From CAYYNP01 sp964472545 (GTDB taxonomy: Bacteria; Planctomycetota; Planctomycetia; Pirellulales; Thermoguttaceae): a stretch of DNA of 23,148 bases. The stretch's first letter is position 1; each line of letters opens with the position of its first letter. The position numbers and the translations under genes are program-made. The stretch lies in assembly GCA_964472545.1 (NCBI GenBank), contig CAYYNP010000155.1:1-23148 (forward strand), in the 5' to 3' direction. Shown piece by piece: positions 14,848-23,141 of the stretch. The notes beneath the pieces were generated by a model. The model searched no databases. It worked only from the letters and a program-made list of their open reading frames with translations, and was not told where the DNA came from.

Positions 14848-16488
14848 CTAGTCGCGCAGCCCGCGATCCTTGACCCCTTTGCGAACTTCGACCCACTGGC
14901 CCATGTCGTCCAAGATGCGGATCGATGAAATACCCGTCTTGGTGGCGGCGGCACGCAACGTCTCGCTGGAGACCTTGCGGAAGTCGGGCATGTAGAGGTA
15001 TCTTCCTCCGACCAGGGCGGCTCCACCGGGCCGCAATACGCGGTAGATCTCCTGCATCTTCTTCTCGCGGTGGTCCCAGATCAAGATCGGCCCCACTCCG
15101 GCGATTAAGTCGAACGATCCCTCGTCGAACGGCAGGTCGACCAGCGTGCCCACCTTGCAGGTGATCCGGCCGCCGAGCTGTGCTTCCTCGATCCTCTTTG
15201 CCGCCGCGGTAGCCACTTCTTCCGTAGGATACAGGGCCGTGATCGCGAGGTCCGTCCCTTCGACGAACCCCTGTTGCATGCCTTGCTGCGAACCCCCGTC
15301 GGCTCCGCAAATCAACAGCGCCTTGCCTTTGGTGATCGAGTAGTCGGCAATGAAGCGGTTGACGAGCATGTGGGGGCCGCCTTGGAACCCTTGGGCTTCC
15401 TTCGGTGCTTTCGGGCCGACGATCTTGACCCACTGGCCGCGTTGGTCGACCAGCTTGGCGCCGGGAACGCCGCACTGCCGGACGATCTTCTCGAGCTTCT
15501 CGTTCGAGATCTTGTAGGCCTGCGGCGTGTAGATGTATCGCCCGCCCAGGAAGGCCACGCCGGTGGGCTTGAGCACCCGATCGACCTCGCGCAGGCATTT
15601 TCCGATGTCGGGGATGAAGGTCAGCGTGCCGCGGCTGACGATCACGTCGGCATAGTCGTCCTCGAAGGGCAACTGCTGTGCATCACCGGTAACGAAACTC
15701 AGGCGATCTTGCAACCCGGCCTCGCGGACTCGCTTCTCGAACAGCGGCTGCATATCGGGATCGATATCGAGGCCAATGATCTTAAACTTCGACCGCTTGG
15801 CGAGCTCGACGTCGAGGTTGCCGGTGCCGCAGCCGACGTCGATACAGACCCCCTCGCGGATTCCGCCGATCTCACGGAGCATCCGCATGGCAGTCATGGG
15901 GTAGGTGTGTTTGACGCGATTCTCGACGACCCACTCGAAGGCTTCGGCGTGGGTCTTGCCCGTGGTGATCGTGAAACCGGCCTTCGACTCCGACCAGAGG
16001 CGATGGCCGGTCGGTCCGCCCAGGAATTGTTGCACGTCGGCGGCTTCCGAGTGCTTCGTTACCACAGCCGCCCAGACCGGATGTCCGCCGGGGTGTTTCC
16101 AGGCCACCTTCTTCGCGCCCGGCAACTCGGCCACCGGTGTTGTTTCGTCCTTCGCCGCCATACAGACGACGACGTCGCACGCGGCCTTGCGTTGCTTGAG
16201 TAGCTCGTTCAACTCGGCGGCCGGCAGGAAGCGCGCCGATAGCTTCGAGCCGGTGCGGCGATTGTACTCCTCGACGATCGCGGTGACGGGCTCTTGCGTT
16301 CGCCCGTCGGCCAACACGGCACAGGGCGTCTTCTTCGTGTCGGTCGGGGGCGCGGCTACAGCGGCGTGTGCGCTGCCGAGGCAAGCCCAGAGACAGGCTG
16401 GCAACAGCGCGGCCACCGCCAAGCGGTATCCGTTGATCCACCCCGCCCCCAGACCGCCCTCTCGACTCACGAAAGCGTTGGCGTTCAT
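14848..16488 (-). CDS. Exported fusion: solute-binding-like part plus two methyltransferase modules
   Basis: 546 residues. Residues ~21-45 form a signal peptide (YRLAVAALLPACLWACLGSAHA). Residues ~56-177 resemble a molybdate-binding (ModA-like, PBP2) protein: TAIVEEYNRRTG, ACDVVVC, and ADVQQFLGGPTGHRLWSESKAGF like the C-terminal helix of such proteins, with the middle lobe missing. Residues ~190-355 are a class I SAM methyltransferase with motif I DVGCGTG (217-223), GLDID (239-243) and GDAQQLPFEDDYADVIVS (268-285). Residues ~370-536 repeat this fold, but motif I is altered (LLICGADGGS, ~391-400). Each module ends in GGRY...GQWV (315-354 and 494-533). GAGGAG lies eight bases before the ATG. 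SAM is not expected outside the cytoplasm, so the role is unclear. It is divergent from the ThuA gene. Confidence 0.93.
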   Translation of the reverse strand: MNANAFVSREGGLGAGWINGYRLAVAALLPACLWACLGSAHAAVAAPPTDTKKTPCAVLADGRTQEPVTAIVEEYNRRTGSKLSARFLPAAELNELLKQRKAACDVVVCMAAKDETTPVAELPGAKKVAWKHPGGHPVWAAVVTKHSEAADVQQFLGGPTGHRLWSESKAGFTITTGKTHAEAFEWVVENRVKHTYPMTAMRMLREIGGIREGVCIDVGCGTGNLDVELAKRSKFKIIGLDIDPDMQPLFEKRVREAGLQDRLSFVTGDAQQLPFEDDYADVIVSRGTLTFIPDIGKCLREVDRVLKPTGVAFLGGRYIYTPQAYKISNEKLEKIVRQCGVPGAKLVDQRGQWVKIVGPKAPKEAQGFQGGPHMLVNRFIADYSITKGKALLICGADGGSQQGMQQGFVEGTDLAITALYPTEEVATAAAKRIEEAQLGGRITCKVGTLVDLPFDEGSFDLIAGVGPILIWDHREKKMQEIYRVLRPGGAALVGGRYLYMPDFRKVSSETLRAAATKTGISSIRILDDMGQWVEVRKGVKDRGLRD

Positions 16489-16535
16489 TTCTCACTCCTC
16501 AAGTGGACTTCTGTAGAGTAGATAAGGGACAGGTT

Positions 16536-16549
16536 CTTGGTGTGCCAAG
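16536..16549. promoter_or_regulatory. Dyad CTTGG-TGTG-CCAAG upstream of methyltransferase gene
   Basis: A perfect five-base inverted repeat with a four-base centre, 48 bases before the methyltransferase start. Read on that strand it contains TTGGCA, a possible -35 box (5 of 6), but the -10 at 17 bases (TTATCT) is poor. It could be an operator overlapping the promoter. Confidence 0.25.
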
Positions 16550-16623
16550 CACTCTTTGGATCTTCCGCCCGTCGTCGATGCAAATGGCAGAAGCGAATGC
16601 CAAACGGGTTGCCGCCAAAAAGG

Positions 16624-16652
16624 TTGCACGCGAGATCGCGTCCGTGTATTCT
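16624..16652 (+). promoter_or_regulatory. Possible promoter for ThuA-domain gene
   Basis: TTGCAC, 17 bases, TATTCT on the plus strand, giving a start near 16659 and a leader of about 110 bases. The match to consensus is moderate, so confidence is low. Confidence 0.3.
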
Positions 16653-16769
16653 ACCTTCAGCACGCTGCGGTGCAAATTGTAGGGGTGGGCACACTCGGCG
16701 CGCCGGCCGAAGCGATCATACCGGCACTCGAAACCGTGCCGCAACCCTCCCCAACTCAAGGAGCACGCC

Positions 16770-17675
16770 ATGAACTGTTTGAAGCGAGTCTTGTTGGTCG
16801 CCGTGGGCCTTTCGATCGTGTTGGCCGCGGCCGAAGTCCGTGCCCAACGGACGCCGCCGAGGTTGTCGGACGACGAGATCCGGAAGATCACCGACGCGCT
16901 GCCCGAAGCGCCGACGGCCAAGCCCGCCAAGCCGCGCAAGATCCTCATCTTCTGGCGCTGCGAGGGTTTCTTCCACGGCGACGGGATTGCCGCCGGCAAC
17001 AAGGCCTTCGAGTTGATGGGCGAGAAGACCGGCGCTTTCACCACGGTCACCAGCGACGACATGGCGATGTTCGACCCGGAGAAGCTCAGCGAATTCGACG
17101 CGGTGATCTTCAACAACACCACGGGCCTGGCCTTCGAGAAGCCGGAACATCGAAAGGCCCTGCTCGATTTCGTCAACAAAGGCAAGGGCATCGTCGGCAC
17201 CCATTCGTCGGTCGACAACTTCTACAAGTGGCCCGAAGGCGCCGCCATGATGGGCGCGCTGTTTGCCGGGCACCCCTGGGGCGAGGCACCGGTCAAGCTG
17301 GACGACCCGGGCCATCCGCTGCTGAAGGCCTTCGACGGCAAGGCGTTTTGGGTCCGCGACGAGATGTACAAGATGCGCGACCCGTACTCGCGGGAGAAGC
17401 TCCGCGTGCTGATGAGCTTCGACATGAGCAAGCTGAAGCCCGGCGCCCCAACGCGCGAAGACGGCGACAACGCCATCGCCTGGATCCAGCAGGTCGGCAA
17501 GGGGCGGGTCTTCTACTGCTCGCTGGGACACAATAGGCACATCTTCTGGGACGCCGCGCTACTGAAGTTCTACCTCGACGGCATCCAATACGCCCTGGGC
17601 GACGTGAAGGCCGACGCCACGCCCAGCGCGAAGCTCGACCCCCAGCCGAAGCCGGCGTTGCCGCCGAGGAAGTAA
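16770..17675 (+). CDS. Secreted ThuA-domain protein
   Basis: 301 residues. Residues 1-25 form a signal peptide (MNCLKRVLLVAVGLSIVLA, cleavage near VRA-Q). A ThuA fold (glutamine-amidotransferase-like flavodoxin relative) spans ~55-275: KILIFWRCEGFFHG, FDAVIFNNTTGL (109-120), GIVGTHSSVDNFY (140-152), WVRDEMYKM (194-202) and KGRVFYCSLGHNRHIFW (244-260). ThuA-type proteins are tied to sugar metabolism, with unclear chemistry; the family is very common in planctomycetes, often exported. The C-terminal ~25 residues are a proline-rich tail. The ATG is preceded by AAGGAG. The stop is immediately followed by the stop of the opposite-strand beta-helix gene. Confidence 0.94.
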   Translation: MNCLKRVLLVAVGLSIVLAAAEVRAQRTPPRLSDDEIRKITDALPEAPTAKPAKPRKILIFWRCEGFFHGDGIAAGNKAFELMGEKTGAFTTVTSDDMAMFDPEKLSEFDAVIFNNTTGLAFEKPEHRKALLDFVNKGKGIVGTHSSVDNFYKWPEGAAMMGALFAGHPWGEAPVKLDDPGHPLLKAFDGKAFWVRDEMYKMRDPYSREKLRVLMSFDMSKLKPGAPTREDGDNAIAWIQQVGKGRVFYCSLGHNRHIFWDAALLKFYLDGIQYALGDVKADATPSAKLDPQPKPALPPRK

Positions 17676-20441
17676 TCACTTCGCCGGGCGTTCGATCTTC
17701 AGGCCGTCGAGGAAGAACGCGGTATCTGCCGCCGCGGTGCTGCTGAAACCGAGCCAATGGAGTTCGGCGAACTGCGCGCCGGCCATCGGCAATCGCTCGA
17801 AGGCCTGTGCCGGTTCGCCGGCCGGCGTCAACGTGAGCCGGAACGTGCGCGGCGCCGTCTTGCCCAGGCGGGCTTCGATCTCGACGTGGACCCAGTGCCG
17901 GTTGGGGATCGTGGCCAGCGTCTGCCCGGCGACTTGGACCGCGCCGCCGCCGTCGAATCGCACGCTGGGGCCGACGTTTTTCGGATAGGCCGCCGTATCG
18001 CGCCACTCGGTAAAGAACTGTGCGTCCGGCTCGAGCCAAACGCCGAAGCTCTGGCGTACCGTTCCCTCGGTGATGTGTGGTTCGTAATAGAAGTGGGGCT
18101 GCCAAGAAGGCTCGAGCGTCTTCGAGTCGGTGATCTTCAGGCTCCGCTTGCCGGCGGCGGCCCGGTCGAGGCTCACCGCAATCGAGGCCCCGGCTTCCTC
18201 GCCGCTGACCACCGCATGGCCCGGGTGCGATCCGGCCGGCGTTTCTTCAAAACCGTCGTCGATCTCCAATGGCTCCGGCGGCGCTGGCGGCAGCGGCAGC
18301 GGGCGCATCGCCATCCGGCAGTTGCCGTGGCTGCATTCGCGTGCCCCTCCCACCTTGCCGTAGAGCCCCACGCGGCTGATGTCGATCGGCCGGAAGCCGA
18401 GCTTCAGCGCGGGCGAATCCTCTTGCAGGCGAAAGTCGTGGCCGCCCGCATTGACGAAGAGCGGGTCGACGATCTGCGAGTTGCGGTCGAGGCCCAGCGC
18501 CTGCCACTCGGCGAAGCTGCGGCGATAGAACTTCAGCTTGTCGGCGCCGCCCGTATGCCAATAGACGTTCTCGTCCCACGTGCCCAGCGGCTCCTCGGCC
18601 GCCAGCCGGTCGTTGAGCGATCGTTCGCCGTGGGGGATCAGCAACTCGCCCTGCGTGAGATAGACGATGTTGCGGCGCAGCGTGCTGGGCCGCTTCTCGT
18701 TGTAGGGCCAGAGGGCGTGCGTGGCCGACAGCGCGAAGACGTTGTTGCGGATCGTATGCTCGTGGCCGCCGTTGTTGAACATCAGCCCGCCGCTCTGCGT
18801 GTTGTAGACCAGGTTGTTTTCGACCAGGTAGCCGCCGCAGGTGGCGTCGAGATAGATGCCCCAGCCGAACGGCGGCGTGTCGTACGGCCAGATGTCGTGA
18901 AACACGTTGTTGCGGATCACGCTGCCGGGCGACACGCCCAGGCAATAGATCAACCCCGTGTCGCTGAGCACGCCGTCGACCAGATGATGAACGTGATTCT
19001 GTTCGATCACGTTGTGATGCGTGCGGTTCTTGGCGTCGTTCCAGTTCCAGCCGACGCTGATCCCCGAGTAGCGCAGGTGGTGGATATCGTTGTGCGAAAT
19101 CCTATTGTGGCTGCTCTGGGCGACCCAGATGCCGATGCCGGCCGGATAGACGTGGCCACCCTCCATGATGTGGTTGTTGTCGACCAGCGTCCGGCTGGTT
19201 TCGGCGTCGTCGGTCTTGGCCATCGTCGTTTCGCCGACGCGGACACCGCCGGCGCCCAGATTGTGCAGCAGGTTGCCCTGAATGCGGCAGTCTTTGCAGC
19301 CGCGGCGGAACCAGATCGCGTAGGTGCCCACGTGGGCCACCTCGCAGCCTTCGACGGCGCAATGCCGGGCCCCGTCGGCCGTGATCACCGCCGGCACCTC
19401 GACGGCGGCCTGCGTGCTGCTGTTGCCTTTCGGGTCGAGCACCCAATCGGCATGGTGAAACGCCAGGCCGCGAATCGTCACATGGTCGACGTGGTGGCCC
19501 GCGTCGGTGTCGCCGGCGAAGCGGACCAGTTCCGTCAGCCGCGGGGCGATCACCTCCGTCTGGCCGAGTTTCTCGCCGGGCATCGGCCAGTAGCTCAGCA
19601 CGCCCGTTTCGCGGTTGAGATACCATTCGCCCGGCTGGTCGAGCAGTTCGTAGGCGTTTTCGACGTAGTATCGCTGCTTCTTCTCCCAATACCCCAGACA
19701 CCACCATTCTTTGAGCGGAGCGGCAAACTCGACGACGTGCGATTGCTCGTCGACCGACCGTAGCGGGTGGATCGACGTCTCCCAGGAGTGCATCAGGGTC
19801 AGGTTGACGTCGGCCAGCCGTGCCCATGGCCGCAAATCACCGGGGGCGAAGACGAACTTGTCGCGCGCGATCGCCTTGCCGTGCGCGTCTTTCGGCCCGG
19901 GCAGCAATCGGGCGATGCGATAGTAACCCGAATTCGGCCCCCGCGCACGCTGCCGCCGCCACCCGTCGACAAACAACTGCCGGAAGTACCAGTTGCCCGC
20001 CTTGACCTCGGGTATCTCGACTTCCCACAGATCGCCGTTTTGGCGAAAGCCGCGGATGACTCGGCCGCCGCTGACGACCGGACGCTCCCCGGGCGCCGCC
20101 TCAATGACGACTTTCGCCGCGGCTGTGCCGGAGTCGATCGGTTCGAGCAGCAGCGGCTCGTCGAGGAAGTAGCGTCCCCCGCGCACGAAAACGGTCACGG
20201 CTGCCGAGAGCTTCCCCGCCGCACGGGCACGTCGAACCGCATCGCGGGCCCCGGCCAGCGTCGCCAGCGGGCCGTCGGTGCGTTGGGCGTCCGGTTCTGC
20301 CAGGCGGCCCGACCACTGGTCGTTTCCGTCTGCGGCAACGTAGAAGACGTCCGCCCGGCAATCGCCGCCGTACCCCCAGGCAGCCGCCGCCAAGAGAAGC
20401 CCGCCGAACAACCGCCACCTTGCTAGGTCCCACGACATCAT
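17676..20441 (-). CDS. Exported right-handed beta-helix protein, GH141-like
   Basis: 921 residues. Residues 1-30 form a signal peptide. Residues ~31-130 begin the fold (DVFYVAADGNDQWSGR, GGRYFLDEPLLLEP, GERPVVSGGRVIRGF), then WYFRQLFVDGWRRQRARGPNSGYY (152-174) precedes the parallel beta-helix (~320-600) with many N- and H-rich turns (VDNNHIMEGGHVYPAG, IEQNHVHHLVDG, IRNNVFHD, VENNLVYNTQSGGLMFNN). A jelly-roll-like domain follows at ~728-921, possibly carbohydrate-binding. The order of parts resembles GH141-type enzymes (alpha-L-fucosidase acting on rhamnogalacturonan-II, or xylanase), but the exact family and residues are not proven from sequence alone. Start: two successive ATGs at 20441 and 20438, with AAGGTGAG upstream. 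It lies 103 bases downstream of the lyase-like gene on the same strand, so a joint transcript is likely. Confidence 0.9.
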   Translation of the reverse strand: MMSWDLARWRLFGGLLLAAAAWGYGGDCRADVFYVAADGNDQWSGRLAEPDAQRTDGPLATLAGARDAVRRARAAGKLSAAVTVFVRGGRYFLDEPLLLEPIDSGTAAAKVVIEAAPGERPVVSGGRVIRGFRQNGDLWEVEIPEVKAGNWYFRQLFVDGWRRQRARGPNSGYYRIARLLPGPKDAHGKAIARDKFVFAPGDLRPWARLADVNLTLMHSWETSIHPLRSVDEQSHVVEFAAPLKEWWCLGYWEKKQRYYVENAYELLDQPGEWYLNRETGVLSYWPMPGEKLGQTEVIAPRLTELVRFAGDTDAGHHVDHVTIRGLAFHHADWVLDPKGNSSTQAAVEVPAVITADGARHCAVEGCEVAHVGTYAIWFRRGCKDCRIQGNLLHNLGAGGVRVGETTMAKTDDAETSRTLVDNNHIMEGGHVYPAGIGIWVAQSSHNRISHNDIHHLRYSGISVGWNWNDAKNRTHHNVIEQNHVHHLVDGVLSDTGLIYCLGVSPGSVIRNNVFHDIWPYDTPPFGWGIYLDATCGGYLVENNLVYNTQSGGLMFNNGGHEHTIRNNVFALSATHALWPYNEKRPSTLRRNIVYLTQGELLIPHGERSLNDRLAAEEPLGTWDENVYWHTGGADKLKFYRRSFAEWQALGLDRNSQIVDPLFVNAGGHDFRLQEDSPALKLGFRPIDISRVGLYGKVGGARECSHGNCRMAMRPLPLPPAPPEPLEIDDGFEETPAGSHPGHAVVSGEEAGASIAVSLDRAAAGKRSLKITDSKTLEPSWQPHFYYEPHITEGTVRQSFGVWLEPDAQFFTEWRDTAAYPKNVGPSVRFDGGGAVQVAGQTLATIPNRHWVHVEIEARLGKTAPRTFRLTLTPAGEPAQAFERLPMAGAQFAELHWLGFSSTAAADTAFFLDGLKIERPAK

Positions 20442-20544
20442 GGCTCACCTTGGTTCGGATTGTGTTGCTTCCGATTTGGCCATTCTAGACGCTCGGCCGC
20501 GCCCGCCGCAACGTGCCACCCAACCGGTTCACGATAGTCACACG

Positions 20545-23013
20545 CTATCGGCTTTGCAGCGCACGGAAATACGCGCCCGTGTTGGCAAAGCACATGATCA
20601 GCGTCTTGGTCGGCCGGTAGGTCCCGGGCCAGCGTTGCGCGGCCTGGTCCATGATCTGCCGGCCCTTGGCAAAGTATCGCTCGCGGTTGGGGTGGTTCGC
20701 CGGAGCGTGCAGATAGCACGTAAACAGCACCTCGGCATAGAAGCACGATTGTTCGATGAAGCGGCTGGGTTTCTCCTCGGGCAACGTCAGGTAGAAGTCG
20801 CCCAGGAGCAGCATCTTCTCCAGCGCCTTGCGGTAGTCGGCGTCGCGTTGGCCGTTTTCGATCTTCATATCGAGGAATCGGCCGGCCGCCTTGACGAACA
20901 GCGTGGCTCCGAGCCCCTCGAACGGCTCTTGTACGTGGTCGATCATCTTCACCGCAGCACGGTAGTACCTGGGGTCCTTGGTCATTTGATAGGCGTAGAC
21001 GTGCGTCATCAGGAAGTTGCCGATGCCGCGCTTGTCGCCCATCATCATCCGCGTGAACCAGGGACTCTCGACCGTCCAGTCGGCCACCTCCAAGAACGCC
21101 TCGCGGCTGGTGCGGTCGCCGGTCAGGTAGTAGTGTTGGGCCAGGCTGGCCACGTAGCAATGTCCCGCGTTCGGCCCGCCGGAGGCGTATTGCAGGCCGT
21201 ACTTGCCCGTCTCGCTGGGATACATCCGATGCGTGCTGCGCAGGGCGGCCGTGTCGTGCGTGGTGTGGGTGAACGGCCCGTGGCGATAGGCCTCCGACGG
21301 TTCGGCATCGGTGTGGTAGATGCAGACGTCGGCATAGTGGCGGCACATCACGTCGGCCGTCCACATCCACTTTGGGTCGGCCCGCCGCAGCCCCTGCAAC
21401 ATCACGCCGTAGCAGACGTCGTACTCGTTGCCGAAATGGCTGATTGGCTGGCGGCCCACGTAATGCTCGGGGAAGTCGCGGACCATGGCTGCCGGCGAGA
21501 ACTCGTTGTCGGCGAACGTGTCGCCGAAGTGGCGCCAGCCGTATTCGTCGATCGTATCCCACATCGTAATCACCGACGCCTTACGTCCACCCACGGGATA
21601 GACGAATGCGTCGCACGTCTGTTCCAGCGCCGCGAACTTGCCGCGGTCGAGCGGCCCGGTGGGCCAGAAGGCGCGTGTGGCGTAGATCGCGCCCGGGTCG
21701 GGCATCGCGTAGAGCGGGCGGTGGAAGGCCTGCATGCGACGCGCGATCGATTCGTTGCTCGCTTGCGGATCGTGGAATACGAAGAGCATCTCGTGCGTCT
21801 TCTGTTCGCCGCCGAGTAGCTCGTGTACTCCGGCAAACTCACCCGGCCAAAGGCCCACACGTAGCGAGCCGCCTTCAAACTCGAGCGCTTTGGGAAAGTT
21901 CTGCCAGAAATCGCGCACGGCGACGGCCACGCCACCGGTCCGGCTGCGGGCGTGGATCGAGCCGTCGGCCCGATGGCCCTCGGCCACCTGCCGCTGCCCA
22001 TCGTGGACCCGATAGCCGCGGAAACTGGTGGGGACTTTGAAGTCCTTGTCGACGTGATTGGCCGAATTCCAGTTGGGGCCGCCGGAAGAGTCCTGGTAGA
22101 GCTTCGCGGCGGACAGGGCCGGCGCGGCGTCGGACGCGCCGATGCGCGAAGTCCACGGCCCCTCTCCAAGCGGCAGGCGGAGGGAAAGATCTTCCATGAA
22201 AACGGACCCGCCCGAGCCGAGGTCCCAAACGTTGCCCGGGTGGCGATGGGCGGCCGGGTTGTGCAGCGTGTAGAAGACGCGGACCTCACTCTTGCCCGCG
22301 TAGAAGTGCATGCGGCAGACGTAACGCGCCAACGGCAGGTTCGTGCCGGGACGAATCTCACCGCGCACGCAGAGCACCGCGGCCAGCGGGCCGGCGTCCT
22401 CGAAGGTGGCTTGCGTCGTCTGCCCGTCGCCGGTGTGTCGAGAGCCGTCCTCTACCTCCAACACGGACCCGCCACGCTGCACGTCGCCAAGCAATTCCCG
22501 GCCGCCGACGGTGACCGAGTCGAACAGCCGAAAGCGGTTGGTATCGATGCGAAACGTCGCCGCGCCGGTGTCGATCCGTGTTACGCCGTTTTCGAGCCGG
22601 TAGACGAGTCGCTGGTTGATCGCTGCCCGCCGGCCGCGCGTCAGCCGATAAACGGTCTTGCCTTCGGCCGGTACGGTCGCCTGGAAATCCACGAGCACCC
22701 AGCGCGGTGAGCCGTCCTGGTACGTGCTCGTGGTGAGAATCTGGGCGGCAACCTCGCGGCCGTCGGGTCCCAACAACTTGAGCGCTTCCGGGCGATCCAC
22801 AAACCCGTTGGCCAGCGGCAGGCCGCAAGTGAGCGGCTCCGCCCGGCGTTGAAAGTGCTGCGGATTGGTCAGTTCGAAGCGGACTTCGGCGGGCGCGGCT
22901 TGCCCGCCCAACGCCGGTGGATCCTCCGCCGCGGCGGCGGCCGCAGAAGCCACACGACCGACGATGACCGTTGCCCACGCAACCTGCATCCACCCTACCC
23001 GTCGTCGCATCAT
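20545..23013 (-). CDS. Exported PcRGLX/YetA-like lyase-like protein (PL26-related)
   Basis: 822 residues. A signal peptide at ~1-29 (VAWATVIVGRVASAAAAAA) precedes an N-terminal RIFT-barrel-like domain at ~42-125 (EVRFELTN, LTCGLPLANGFV, QILTTSTYQDGSPRWVLVDF). A beta-sandwich region (~130-430) and an alpha-toroid-like region (~450-822; FGNEYDVCYGVMLQGLRRADPKW, SGGPNAGHCYVASLAQHYYLTGDR, FYAEVLFTCYLHAP) follow. This domain order is that of the exo-rhamnogalacturonan lyase (PcRGLX) and Bacillus YetA group. The likely role is cleavage of rhamnogalacturonan-like chains outside the cytoplasm; substrate is inferred. Tandem ATGs stand at 23013 and 23010, with AAGGGAG upstream. Good -35/-10 boxes precede it, and the beta-helix gene follows. 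Confidence 0.88.
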   Translation of the reverse strand: MMRRRVGWMQVAWATVIVGRVASAAAAAAEDPPALGGQAAPAEVRFELTNPQHFQRRAEPLTCGLPLANGFVDRPEALKLLGPDGREVAAQILTTSTYQDGSPRWVLVDFQATVPAEGKTVYRLTRGRRAAINQRLVYRLENGVTRIDTGAATFRIDTNRFRLFDSVTVGGRELLGDVQRGGSVLEVEDGSRHTGDGQTTQATFEDAGPLAAVLCVRGEIRPGTNLPLARYVCRMHFYAGKSEVRVFYTLHNPAAHRHPGNVWDLGSGGSVFMEDLSLRLPLGEGPWTSRIGASDAAPALSAAKLYQDSSGGPNWNSANHVDKDFKVPTSFRGYRVHDGQRQVAEGHRADGSIHARSRTGGVAVAVRDFWQNFPKALEFEGGSLRVGLWPGEFAGVHELLGGEQKTHEMLFVFHDPQASNESIARRMQAFHRPLYAMPDPGAIYATRAFWPTGPLDRGKFAALEQTCDAFVYPVGGRKASVITMWDTIDEYGWRHFGDTFADNEFSPAAMVRDFPEHYVGRQPISHFGNEYDVCYGVMLQGLRRADPKWMWTADVMCRHYADVCIYHTDAEPSEAYRHGPFTHTTHDTAALRSTHRMYPSETGKYGLQYASGGPNAGHCYVASLAQHYYLTGDRTSREAFLEVADWTVESPWFTRMMMGDKRGIGNFLMTHVYAYQMTKDPRYYRAAVKMIDHVQEPFEGLGATLFVKAAGRFLDMKIENGQRDADYRKALEKMLLLGDFYLTLPEEKPSRFIEQSCFYAEVLFTCYLHAPANHPNRERYFAKGRQIMDQAAQRWPGTYRPTKTLIMCFANTGAYFRALQSR

Positions 23014-23046
23014 GGCGTACTCCCTTCGTCATCGCCCCGCCGCCTG

Positions 23047-23075
23047 AGTGTACACCGCGCCCGACGCAGCGGCAA
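23047..23075 (-). promoter_or_regulatory. Sigma70-type promoter for lyase-like gene
   Basis: On the minus strand TTGCCG is followed after 17 bases by TACACT, each 4 of 6 to consensus, at ideal spacing. The start near 23040 would give a leader of about 27 bases to the ATG at 23013, with the AAGGGAG site inside it. Confidence 0.45.
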
Positions 23076-23115
23076 CATGCAGGTTCATCGCCGCAGGAGA
23101 ACTGCAAAGTGTGTG

Positions 23116-23141
23116 GGAGCCCGAAAAAGGGGACTGGCTCC
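23116..23141. repeat. Dyad GGAGCC...GGCTCC at window edge
   Basis: A six-base inverted repeat with a 14-base loop, lying just upstream of the lyase-like gene promoter. The window ends a few bases later, so it may be the start of a longer element. From memory, GGGGACTGGCTCC-type strings recur in planctomycete intergenic DNA; not verified. Confidence 0.3.

Noticed and set aside
17757..19763. Long open frame (668 codons) on the plus strand opposite the beta-helix gene.
   Set aside because: It mirrors the codon pattern of the real minus-strand gene. The translation is rich in V, A, R and D without any domain and lacks a ribosome site; such antisense frames are common in GC-rich DNA.
20440..21819. 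Open frame of 459 codons on the plus strand opposite the lyase-like gene.
   Set aside because: Antisense shadow of a gene with clear domains; no recognisable fold and no start signal.
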